Assembly (NCBI GenBank): GCA_963843685.1
Contig: CAWJLO010000008.1
Coordinates: forward strand, 248,001-312,000
From: DASQHL01 sp963843685
Lineage (GTDB): Bacteria; Chloroflexota; Dehalococcoidia; DSTF01; JACRBR01
Reading direction: 5' to 3'
DNA: 64,000 bases
Shown here: piece by piece, positions 16,947 to 24,117 of the stretch
Layout of the letters: each line of letters opens with the position of its first letter
Numbering within the stretch: position 1 is the first letter of the stretch
Made by a program: the position numbers and the translations under genes
The notes under the pieces: generated by a model
Told to the model about the DNA's origin: nothing
The model's database searches: none
What the model saw: only the letters and a program-made list of their open reading frames with translations

Positions 16947-19388
16947 ATGACGACAACGAACACTGACCGTTTCGCTGCCCGATACCCGGGGCTGTCGTCG
17001 TCCGAGGCGGAGGAGAGCGCCCGCGCGGCCGGCGCCAACCGGTTCGCGAATGACGCGACGCGCTCGTACGTCCGCATCTTCATCGATAACGCGTTCCCGG
17101 CGGCGAACGTCGCGCTGATGGTGGTCGCCGTCGTACTCATCGCGCTCGGGCTGTTCGTCGACGCCTTCTTCACCGGCGGGCTGGTGCTGGGCAACATCAT
17201 CGTCGGGATGTTCCAGGAGAGCCGCGCGAAACAGCAGCTCGACCGCATCGCCGTGCTGGCCCGCGCGCCGGCGCGCGTCATCCGCGACGGGCGCGAGCAG
17301 GCGCTCGATCCGGAGCAGATCGTGCAGGGCGACATCGTCGTCGTCGGCCCGGGCGACCAGGTGCAGGCGGACGGCACGATCCTGGCGGAGGAGCACTGCA
17401 GCATCGACGAGTCGCTGCTGACGGGCGAGTCGGACCTGGTGCGGAAGCGGGAGAGCGACGAGATCTACTCCGGCAGCTTCTGCATGACCGGGCAGGCGGT
17501 CTACCGCTGCGAGCGCGTGGGGCGCGAGAGCTTCGCAAACAGCATCGCCGCGACGGCGCGAGCGTTCAAGGTGGTGCGCACGCCGCTGCAGCGAGAGGTG
17601 GGATACGTCATCTGGGCGATGGCGGTCGTGGTCGCGCTGATCAGCGCCGAGGTGGTGGCGTCCGCGCCGAGCATCTACGGGCACGTGCCGCTCCGCGAGA
17701 CGACCCGAGACGTGGCCGTGATCGTCGCGCTGGTGCCGCAGGGGCTGTGGGTGATGGTCACCGTCACGTACGCCATCGCGATCGTGCGTTTGTCGCCGCT
17801 CGGCACGCTGGTGCAGCGGCACAACGCGGTCGAGTCGATGAGCCACGTCGACGTGCTGTGCCTAGACAAGACGGGGACGATCACGACGAACGCGCTGACG
17901 CTCGAAGCGGTGCATCCGATCGGGATCGACGAGGGGGAACTGAGGCGCCTGTTGGGTCGGTACTGCGCCAGCGTGTCGATCAGCAACCGGACGAACGACG
18001 CGATCAAGAGCGCGGTGCCGGCGGAGGCGGTCCAGGTTGCCGACGAAGTGCAGTTCGATTCCGTGCGAAAGTGGAGCGCGCTCGTGCTCGACCTCGACGG
18101 CGCACGCGGGATGTACGTGCTCGGGGCGCCAGAAGTGCTGCTTTCGCACGCGAAGCCGCGGGACGGCGAGCAACTCCTGTCGTCTTGGGCGCAACGAGGG
18201 CTGCGCGTGCTGATGTTCGCGACGCAACCGGACGCCCAACGGGTCGATTATGCGGAAGACGAGCCGACGCTGCCGCCGAACCTCACGCCGCTGGGGTACG
18301 TGATCCTGCGGGACGAACTGCGGCCCGGAGCACGGGAAACGATTGCGGAGTTCGCCCGCGCCGGGATCGCGCTGAAGGTCATCTCGGGAGACAACGCGGA
18401 GACGGTGGCGGCGCTCGCGCGGGATGCGGGCATCGCCGGCGCTGACCGCGCGGTCTCCGGGCCGGAACTCGACGTGAGCCCCGAGCGCTTGGCCGAGATG
18501 GCCGACGAAGCGACAGTGTTCGCGCGCGTCGCGCCGGCGCAGAAGGCGGCGATCGTCGAGGCGCTGCAGCGCGCGGGTCACTGGGTGGCGATGATCGGCG
18601 ACGGCGTGAACGACGTGCCGGCGCTCAAGCGGTCGCAGGTCGCGATCTCCGTGCGTTCGGCGAGCCCGGTGACGAGGAGCGTGGCCGACGTCATCCTGCT
18701 CGACGACTCGTTCTCGGCGCTGCCTCGGGGCTTCACGGAGGGACGCCGGATCCGCGCGGGGATGGAGGGCGTGATCAGGCTCCTGCTGGCGCGGACGTTC
18801 GCGGTCGCGCTGATCATCGCGATGACGGCGATGCTCTCGTCGCAGTTCCCGCTGTCGCCGCGGCACACCGCCATCCTGTCGACGCTGACGGTGGGCATTC
18901 CGGCGCTGTTCATCGCCGCGTGGGCGCAGCCGGCGTTCACGAGCAAGTACCTCGTCCGGGCGTCGGCGCCGTTCGTCGTGCCGGCCTCCGTGCTGATGGC
19001 GGTCATGGGCATCGTGGTGTACGAGATCGTACTGCACTTCCATGGGGTGCCTGTCGCGCGCACGGCGCTGACCGCATCGGGCGTGCTGGCGGGCAGTCTC
19101 CTGATCCCGTTCGTGGACGACCCGCCGGGCGACTGGATGCGGATCAGCGGGCTTGTGCGCCCCATGCGGACGCTGATCCTCGCGGCGTCGACCGTGGTGC
19201 TGCTCGCCGTGGTGATGTCGGTGGGACCGCTGCGTCACATCTACGAACTGAAGCCGCTGAACCCGCGCGTCTGGCTGCTCGTCGTGGCCGCCGTCGCCTG
19301 CTGGACGGCGTGCCTGGCGGCGACGTGGCGGGTGATGGTGAGTCGAATCCCAGCGCTCGCGGCGAGCGACACGGAGCCCGGCGATTAG
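16947..19388 (+). CDS. Cation-translocating P-type ATPase (CtpE-like)
   Basis: The protein is 813 aa. It has the actuator motif LLTGESD, the phosphorylation motif CLDKTGTITTNALTLE, the hinge MIGDGVNDVPAL and about ten hydrophobic segments, with the C-terminal half ending in four to six TM helices. The short DKTGTIT version, the VPQGLWVM intramembrane run and the RSVADVILLDDSFSALP stretch resemble actinobacterial CtpE-type calcium pumps rather than heavy-metal pumps, as there is no CPx motif and no N-terminal metal-binding domain. Substrate is inferred. The ATG at 16947 is chosen over 16893, since the intervening residues are basic and atypical. A TGTGTCAG-rich spacer precedes it. Confidence 0.85.
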   Translation: MTTTNTDRFAARYPGLSSSEAEESARAAGANRFANDATRSYVRIFIDNAFPAANVALMVVAVVLIALGLFVDAFFTGGLVLGNIIVGMFQESRAKQQLDRIAVLARAPARVIRDGREQALDPEQIVQGDIVVVGPGDQVQADGTILAEEHCSIDESLLTGESDLVRKRESDEIYSGSFCMTGQAVYRCERVGRESFANSIAATARAFKVVRTPLQREVGYVIWAMAVVVALISAEVVASAPSIYGHVPLRETTRDVAVIVALVPQGLWVMVTVTYAIAIVRLSPLGTLVQRHNAVESMSHVDVLCLDKTGTITTNALTLEAVHPIGIDEGELRRLLGRYCASVSISNRTNDAIKSAVPAEAVQVADEVQFDSVRKWSALVLDLDGARGMYVLGAPEVLLSHAKPRDGEQLLSSWAQRGLRVLMFATQPDAQRVDYAEDEPTLPPNLTPLGYVILRDELRPGARETIAEFARAGIALKVISGDNAETVAALARDAGIAGADRAVSGPELDVSPERLAEMADEATVFARVAPAQKAAIVEALQRAGHWVAMIGDGVNDVPALKRSQVAISVRSASPVTRSVADVILLDDSFSALPRGFTEGRRIRAGMEGVIRLLLARTFAVALIIAMTAMLSSQFPLSPRHTAILSTLTVGIPALFIAAWAQPAFTSKYLVRASAPFVVPASVLMAVMGIVVYEIVLHFHGVPVARTALTASGVLAGSLLIPFVDDPPGDWMRISGLVRPMRTLILAASTVVLLAVVMSVGPLRHIYELKPLNPRVWLLVVAAVACWTACLAATWRVMVSRIPALAASDTEPGD

Positions 19389-20035
19389 CTTCCGGTTTCG
19401 AGCCCTCGGCCGAACTCTTCGAGACGCTGCTCGAGGCGGCGCTGCTGGACGGAGAGGGTGAGGTCGCCGCGGGTTTTCTCGAGGATGCCGCGGACGCTGT
19501 CGGTGGTGCGGCGGAGGCCGCCCGTCATGGCGTCGGGGTAGTCGATGGTGACGAGGACGGAGTACATCTCGTCCATGTCGTGGAGCCACGCTTCGCACTG
19601 CTCGACGTCGCCGCTACGCAGCGTGTCGAGGAGGTGGCGGCGTAGCTCGCCGACGGCTTCGCCCATGCCGTTGAGGTAGGCGGGGAGCTCGACATCGAGG
19701 CTGGTCGGGGTCGGGAGCTCCCGGCCGCTGATGAGGGCGAGGGTGATCGAGGCTTCGGCGAACTCCTTCTGCGAGTCGTGGACGAAGCCGGCGTGGTAGA
19801 TGTCGGGATGGCCGGCGAGGCTCTCCTTCGCCGTGCGCAACTGCTCGCCGGCCTTCGCGACGAGCTCGGCGGCTCTGTCGAACTCATCGCGGTGGACGGC
19901 GCGGATGGCGTTGGCGGAGTAGCGGATGGATTCACGGCAGAGGGGAAGCGCCGTCTCGCGCGCCTTGTTCTTGGAGGCGAAGTCGGCGCGGACGCGGTCC
20001 ATGATGGAGTCGAGGACTCTGGCGATGTCGGTCAT
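19385..20035 (-). CDS. Translin-family nucleic-acid-binding protein
   Basis: The protein is 216 aa and almost entirely helical. It begins with a helix containing RVLDSIMDRVRADFASKNKA and contains ALPLCRESIRYSANAIRAV and SQKEFAEASITLALISGR. This pattern matches archaeal and bacterial translin-like proteins, which eukaryotic relatives use to bind and process small RNAs or single-stranded DNA; the bacterial role is unknown. Such genes are sometimes mislabelled haloacid dehalogenases, but no DxDxT motif is present here. The start ATG at 20035 is preceded by the repeat-rich spacer. Its stop overlaps the convergent P-type ATPase stop by four bases. Confidence 0.7.
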   Translation of the reverse strand: MTDIARVLDSIMDRVRADFASKNKARETALPLCRESIRYSANAIRAVHRDEFDRAAELVAKAGEQLRTAKESLAGHPDIYHAGFVHDSQKEFAEASITLALISGRELPTPTSLDVELPAYLNGMGEAVGELRRHLLDTLRSGDVEQCEAWLHDMDEMYSVLVTIDYPDAMTGGLRRTTDSVRGILEKTRGDLTLSVQQRRLEQRLEEFGRGLETGS

Positions 20036-20103
20036 TGGAAGTGTCCTCGCCATGCGCCGGGCAGGCGGCTCGAGCGTAAGCGTGGTGGCCCATCGTTGCA
20101 GCG

Positions 20104-20212
20104 GTTGTGCAGTGTCCGCTCGGCGCGTACCCTGCACAACCTTATGCGCGAATTGCCGGGGGGACACCCCCCGGAGCCCCCCGGCAGAGGGCGCTGCGCT
20201 CTCTGCACTCCC
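20104..20212 (+). repeat. Structured dispersed repeat, copy A
   Basis: The 5' hairpin is GTTGTGCA (20104-20111) pairing with TGCACAAC (20133-20140). A G/C hairpin follows: TGCCGGGGGG (20154-20163) with CCCCCCGGCA (20177-20186), enclosing a competing CCCCCCGG. A third hairpin, AGAGGGCGC-T-GCGCTCTCT, ends the unit, and the tail is GCACTCCC. All four copies have the same orientation. Confidence 0.85.
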
Positions 20213-20327
20213 GCTTCGCGCTCGAAGGGAGAGTCCTCCGCGTGATGTGCTATCGCCTGCCGTGAGGGCGCGTGAGCAAAGCCACAGAGTGGGCGCGTGG
20301 GATTCCCGGATCAGCGGCTTCGGAGAG

Positions 20328-20437
20328 GGATGATGCAGTGTCCCCTCGCGCGTAACTTGCACATCCTTATGCGCGAGTTGCCGGGGAGACACTCCGCGGA
20401 GCCCCCTGGCAGAGGGCGCTGCGCTCTCTGCACTCCC
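20328..20437 (+). repeat. Structured dispersed repeat, copy B
   Basis: This copy is more diverged. The 5' hairpin is GGATGATGCA (20328-20337) with TGCACATCC (20358-20366), so the stem sequence differs from copies A, C and D yet still pairs. The middle hairpin is shortened to CCGGGGAG, and the AGAGGGCGC hairpin and CACTCCC tail are conserved. Confidence 0.8.
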
Positions 20438-20502
20438 GCTTCGCGCGTGATCGGTGATCCTGCGTCCAATGCGGGAGATGCGCGTGATCCGGCGCGCCCG
20501 TA

Positions 20503-20838
20503 TCACAGGTCTTTGACCGCGTCGGGGAGTTCGCCTTCGCGGGCGGCGTCGATCATGGTGCGGGCTTCGTCGGGGAGGTCCATGCCGTAGTCGTCGAACT
20601 TCTTTTCGACCCAGCGGCCGATCTGACGGGGGTCCTTGTACTCCTCCGCGGTGCGGGGCATGGCTCCGTACTCCTCGAGCACGCGCTGCTCGCCCTTGTG
20701 GTGAGCGAAGCGGGAGAGGGCGCGGGCGGTGGCGCCGCCGCAGTGCTGGCACTTCGGCACGACCTCGCGGTCGGGGTTGCGGACGAAGGCGCTGGTGAGG
20801 CGCTGGCACTTCTTGCACTTGTACTCGTAGATGGGCAT
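20503..20838 (-). CDS. FmdB-type zinc-ribbon protein (first of two)
   Basis: The protein is 111 aa. It opens with MPIYEYKCKKC and then KCQHCGG, the CxxC...CxxC zinc ribbon of the FmdB/CxxC_CXXC_SSSS family. The C-terminal part is charged and probably unstructured, ending DAVKDL. The family is widespread and mostly uncharacterised, with suggested regulatory roles that I cannot confirm here. It lies between two repeat-bearing spacers, and a second, diverged FmdB gene lies about 340 bases upstream. Confidence 0.85.
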   Translation of the reverse strand: MPIYEYKCKKCQRLTSAFVRNPDREVVPKCQHCGGATARALSRFAHHKGEQRVLEEYGAMPRTAEEYKDPRQIGRWVEKKFDDYGMDLPDEARTMIDAAREGELPDAVKDL

Positions 20839-21173
20839 CGCGGTTAACAGGGTAGCGCACTACGCGCGGGGTCGTCAGATAGCACCGGCCGTAGGCGATC
20901 AGGTCACCGGCGAGCGGTGATGCAGTGTCCGCTGTCGCGTACCCTGCATCACCTTGAGTGAGAATAATGGAGTTGCCGGGGGGACACCCCCCGGAGCCCC
21001 CCGGCAGAGGGCGCTGCGCTCTCTGCACTCCCGCCGTAGGCGGGATTCGACGACTCGGTGGCTTTGACGACCGCTGGGATTCCTCATGCTCGAGGCGATG
21101 GGGGTTGTCCGCCGGATGACAGGCGTACCACGGACATAGGCGGGCAGCGATAAGGCGGCTCGCGAGCGGTGGG
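20839..21173. other. Noncoding spacer holding one repeat copy
   Basis: No credible gene is present. The spacer is occupied mainly by repeat copy C (20917-21032). The flanks show no clear promoter or terminator. Confidence 0.7.
20917..21032 (+). repeat. Structured dispersed repeat, copy C
   Basis: The 5' hairpin is GTGATGCA (20917-20924) with TGCATCAC (20945-20952). An AT-richer linker follows, then the same G6/C6 double hairpin as copy A and the AGAGGGCGC hairpin with the GCACTCCC tail. Confidence 0.85.
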
Positions 21174-21551
21174 CTAGAAGTCGTCATCGCCGTCGAACGC
21201 GCCATCGTCGTCGCCGGCGCCGCCCATGACCTCTTCGGGGTCCTCGCCGGCCTCGATGCGGTCGACCATGTCGTCGAACTCCGGGCCGAGGTCTTCGCCC
21301 ATCTCTTCCTTCATCTGGCGCGCCCAGCGGGCCATGGCTTTCGGATCGCTCTCGTCGATGTTCTCCAGGCTGGCGGGGTCGTCAAGATCGAACGATCCGG
21401 AGCCGCCGTGGACGGCGAACTTCGACATGAGGCGGGTCATACGGGGGGAGCCGCAGTGCTCGCACTTCGGGCGCAGCGTTGAGGTGACGGTGCGGACGAA
21501 GACGGAGGAGCGTCGGCGGCAGGCGGAGCAGCGGAATTCGTAGATGGGCAT
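21174..21551 (-). CDS. FmdB-type zinc-ribbon protein (second)
   Basis: The protein is 125 aa. MPIYEFRCSACRR and KCEHCGSPRM give the same CxxC...CxxC zinc ribbon as the neighbouring gene, and the SSVFVRTV and TRLMSKFAVH segments match the FmdB family. The C-terminus is strongly acidic, ending GAFDGDDDF, and contains DESDPKAMARWARQMKEEMG. The two FmdB genes are diverged rather than a recent duplication. TGTGTCAG repeats precede the start. Confidence 0.85.
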   Translation of the reverse strand: MPIYEFRCSACRRRSSVFVRTVTSTLRPKCEHCGSPRMTRLMSKFAVHGGSGSFDLDDPASLENIDESDPKAMARWARQMKEEMGEDLGPEFDDMVDRIEAGEDPEEVMGGAGDDDGAFDGDDDF

Positions 21552-21608
21552 GGGCGGAGTGTCTCAGTGTGTCAGTGTGTCGGTCGTCAGTCTTGGGAAT
21601 ATAGCGCG

Positions 21609-21717
21609 GTGATGCAGTGTCCGCTGGCGCGTACCGTGCATCACCTTAAAGAACTGGTTGCCGGGGGGACACCCCCCGGAGCCCCCCGGCAGAGGGCGCT
21701 GCGCTCTCTGCACTCCC
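21609..21717 (+). repeat. Structured dispersed repeat, copy D
   Basis: The 5' hairpin is GTGATGCA (21609-21616) with TGCATCAC (21637-21644). The G6/C6 double hairpin and the AGAGGGCGC hairpin are intact, ending with GCACTCCC. Confidence 0.85.
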
Positions 21718-21754
21718 TGCTTCTCACTGTCCTTGATGCGGGCACCAGCCCCAT

Positions 21755-22040
21755 GGCGCTCCGACTGGTTCGCCCCCCCGGAGACGGCCGCGCGCCTCGG
21801 CTCTCCCTGCGTCGCGCCGCCGCTAGTGCAGGTACCGGCTTCACGGCGCTCCGACTGGTTCGTCCGCCCGGCAGACGGCGCTGCGCCTCGGCGCTCCTGC
21901 TTCGCAGTCCTTAGTTCGGCGCTCACGGCGCTCCGACTGGTTCGCGCCCCGGCAGTCAGCGCTGCGCGTGTGCACTCCCTGCTTCGCGCCGCCACTGGTG
22001 CAGGCACTGGCTCGCGGCACTGCGACTGCTTTCGTCCGCG
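21755..22040 (+). repeat. Degenerate tandem array, about 3.3 units of 82-90 bases
   Basis: Unit starts are GGCGCTCCGACTGGTTCG at 21755, 21845 and 21927, and a diverged GGCACTGCGACTG at 22016. Each full unit also carries a block resembling the 3' part of the dispersed repeat (GACGGCGCTGCGCCTCGG, then CTCCCTGCTTCGC), so the array may be built from degraded repeat ends. Confidence 0.75.
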
Positions 22041-22050
22041 CGGGATCTGG

Positions 22051-22422
22051 TTACCGGGGGCGGATGGCGTCTTCGTAGTGGTCGACGTGCTTGAGCTTGC
22101 CGTCGCTGGTGAGCTCTACGGCGACGACGTCGATGCGGAGGGGGCGGTCGTCGAGGTCGGGGTGGTCGTGGACGTAGCGGCGGGCGGCGCGGATGACCTT
22201 CTGCGACTTCTTGCGGTCGACGGAACGCTCAGCCTGGCCGCTGACGCCGCCCTTGCGGGTGCGGACTTCGACGAAGACGACCTCATCGCGGTCTATGGCC
22301 ACGAGATCGAGCTCGCCTTCGCGCGCGTCGAAGTTGCGGTCGATGATGCGGTAGCCCTTGGCTTCGAGGTGCGCCGCGGCGATGCGCTCGCCGAAATCAC
22401 CGAGGTCTCGGCGGGAGGGCAT
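22051..22422 (-). CDS. YraN/UPF0102-family predicted endonuclease
   Basis: The protein is 123 aa. It has the family signature GERIAAAHLEAKGYRIIDRN followed by GELDLVAIDRDEVVFVEVR, where the E...D...ExK-like residues (GELDLV, VEVRTR) correspond to the nuclease-fold active site of UPF0102. Length is typical for the family. It sits downstream (minus strand) of the NTF2-like gene and rnhB; a yraN-rnhB neighbourhood is common in bacteria, which supports the call. Confidence 0.9.
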   Translation of the reverse strand: MPSRRDLGDFGERIAAAHLEAKGYRIIDRNFDAREGELDLVAIDRDEVVFVEVRTRKGGVSGQAERSVDRKKSQKVIRAARRYVHDHPDLDDRPLRIDVVAVELTSDGKLKHVDHYEDAIRPR

Positions 22423-22452
22423 CGACTTCGCTCTCAGGCGCAGGCGGGCGGA

Positions 22453-22827
22453 CTAGCCGCGCGCGTACGGGTCGTCGATGACGAACCGCCATGTCCCGTC
22501 CGGCTGGCGTCGCACAACCTCGACCGCTTTCGCGGCGATCTCCACGGGTTTCCCATCGGGACCAGCGAGCGTCGCGGACCAGTCGTTGTACAGCATGACA
22601 ACGTCGCCATCCCCGGCGGTGCCGACGACGTTCATCTGGATCTTCGGAGCCGCCGCAAGGAACCCGCCGAGTGCCGCACGAATGGCCTCGCTCCCGACGG
22701 ACACCTGCCCCGGCTGACCGACGAGCGTGGCGCCAGGCTCGTACAGTGCGACCAGATTCTCGAGGTCGCCGGCGTTCACGTACTCGCCGAACAGCCGGTC
22801 TACCTCTTGTGGAGTGTTCGCGGGCAC
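22453..22827 (-). CDS. SnoaL/NTF2-like protein
   Basis: The protein is 124 aa. The sequence begins with helices (EVDRLFGEYVNAGDLENLVALY) then EPGATLVGQPG and a beta-sheet region (VVMLYNDWSATLAGPDG, TWRFVIDDPYARG). This is the cone-shaped NTF2/DUF4440-like fold used by polyketide cyclases and isomerases; no activity can be assigned. The GTG start at 22827 is preferred because GAGGAG lies six bases upstream; the frame is open to 22872. Confidence 0.75.
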   Translation of the reverse strand: MPANTPQEVDRLFGEYVNAGDLENLVALYEPGATLVGQPGQVSVGSEAIRAALGGFLAAAPKIQMNVVGTAGDGDVVMLYNDWSATLAGPDGKPVEIAAKAVEVVRRQPDGTWRFVIDDPYARG

Positions 22828-22944
22828 TACCTTCTCCTCTCGTCCGTCAGGCGCCAGATCGTAGGGCAACATAGCCGACGGGCGGGCAAGCGGCTACGGG
22901 TCGCGGCCGGGGTTGCACCGGAGCGCTCACCGGAGAGCGGCGCC

Positions 22945-23610
22945 TCAGGCAACGGCGGGGGCGCGCACGGTGACGGCGATGCCGCGGGCCTCGAGGGCGG
23001 CACGGACGGGGGCGAAGAGGCGCCGATGGATCTGGCACGGACCGTGCTCGTCGAGCGCGCGCTTGTGCTCGGGCGTGGCGTAGCCCTTGTTCTGCTCGAA
23101 GCCATACAGCGGGAACTCTTCGTGATGGCGATCCATCATCGCGTCGCGGGCGACCTTGGCGATGATCGAGCCGGCGGCGATGGAGGCGACGAGGGCGTCG
23201 CCGTGGATGATCGAGCGGTGCCGGTATGCGGGGAGCGAGACGGCGTCGATGAGGAGCATGTCGGGCCGGCACGGGAGCGCGGCGACGGCGTCGAGCATCG
23301 CCTGCTTGGTCGCGGCGATCAGGCCGAGCTCGTCGATCTGGGCGTGGGAGGCGACGCCGATGGCACAGGCGCAGTCGTCGTGAATGGCGGCGGCGAGACG
23401 CTCGCGTTCGGCGGCAGTGAGGAGCTTGCTGTCGCGGAGGTCGGACCACCAGTCGCGCGCGCGACCGGGATCGAGGACGACAGCGCCGGCGACGACGGGT
23501 CCGGCGAGGGGGCCGCGGCCGGCTTCATCGACACCGGCGACGGTGCGGCAGCCCTGCCGCCAGGCGGAGATCTCGGCGTTGAGCGTGGGCACGGCCTGGA
23601 AGAGGCCCAT
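22945..23610 (-). CDS. rnhB: Ribonuclease HII
   Basis: The protein is 221 aa. VAGVDEAGRGPLAGPVVAGA contains the first two acidic metal ligands (DE). Further conserved segments are DSKLLTAAERERL, PDMLLIDAVSLP and GSIIAKVARDAMM. RNase HII cleaves RNA in RNA-DNA hybrids and removes misincorporated ribonucleotides. The start lies seven bases downstream of a minus-strand TAGCAT, with no Shine-Dalgarno, so it may be near-leaderless. Confidence 0.95.
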   Translation of the reverse strand: MGLFQAVPTLNAEISAWRQGCRTVAGVDEAGRGPLAGPVVAGAVVLDPGRARDWWSDLRDSKLLTAAERERLAAAIHDDCACAIGVASHAQIDELGLIAATKQAMLDAVAALPCRPDMLLIDAVSLPAYRHRSIIHGDALVASIAAGSIIAKVARDAMMDRHHEEFPLYGFEQNKGYATPEHKRALDEHGPCQIHRRLFAPVRAALEARGIAVTVRAPAVA

Positions 23611-23749
23611 CGGGGCGATGCTATCACCGGCGCGTCAAGGATGTAAAGACGAGGCGCCGATATCGCGACCGCGGGCTACCATGGCGCCTGAGGGCGGGAT
23701 CGCAGCCCACCCGTGGGAAATATTTGTCACAAGATGGGGAGGTCAAGTC

Positions 23750-23938
23750 ATGCCGATTGTCCGGGTGGAGATGTTCTCCGGGCGCACCCACGCACAGAAG
23801 CAGGAGCTGGCGCGCGCCATCACAGAGGCGGTGGCGAACATCGCTCATACGACTCCGGACGCGACGATCGTCGTGTTCCAGGACGTGGATCGGGAGAACT
23901 GGGCGCAGGGGGGCAAGCTGGCGTCAGACGAAGACTAA
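23750..23938 (+). CDS. 4-oxalocrotonate tautomerase-family protein
   Basis: The protein is 62 aa. After removal of Met it begins with Pro (PIVRVEMFSGRTHAQKQELA), the catalytic Pro-1 of the 4-OT superfamily, and has the usual beta-alpha-beta length. The arginine near position 11 is retained. Small tautomerases act as hexamers on enol/keto acids; the substrate is unknown. A GGGGAGG ribosome binding site precedes the ATG at 23750. It stands alone between rnhB (divergent) and ftsH. Confidence 0.88.
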   Translation: MPIVRVEMFSGRTHAQKQELARAITEAVANIAHTTPDATIVVFQDVDRENWAQGGKLASDED

Positions 23939-24031
23939 GGGGTTCCGCCGATAGGTCGGGGGCGACGCGGGGCGGATACTTCTGGGCGTCAAAGCGCCGC
24001 CGGGCACGGCCGCGCGCAGATTGCGCGCTCG

Positions 24032-24059
24032 TTACTTCGGCGGAGGGCTTTGATATACT
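24032..24059 (+). promoter_or_regulatory. Candidate promoter of ftsH
   Basis: TTACTT (24032-24037) and TATACT (24054-24059) are separated by 16 bases, about 58 bases before the ftsH start codon. Confidence 0.5.
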
Positions 24060-24117
24060 AGCTCGACGCACCCCCACCGTCCCCGCTTCAACCGGGGAAG
24101 AAGGTTAGGTTTACCGC

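Larger units (their letters stand above)
20036..20502. other. Noncoding spacer holding two copies of a hairpin repeat
   Basis: No credible gene is present; the ORFs here are shadows produced by the GC-rich repeat. Two copies of the roughly 110-bp repeat lie at 20104-20212 and 20328-20437, separated by unrelated sequence. Confidence 0.75.
21552..22050. other. Noncoding spacer with repeat copy D and a tandem array
   Basis: About 500 bases without a credible gene. It starts with GTGTCAG-type short repeats, then repeat copy D (21609-21717), then a degenerate tandem array of 82-90-base units (21755-22040). Confidence 0.75.

Noticed and set aside
20104..21717. Reading the four repeat copies as a CRISPR array
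   Set aside because: Units are about 110 bases, spaced hundreds of bases apart with genes between them, and no cas gene is nearby.
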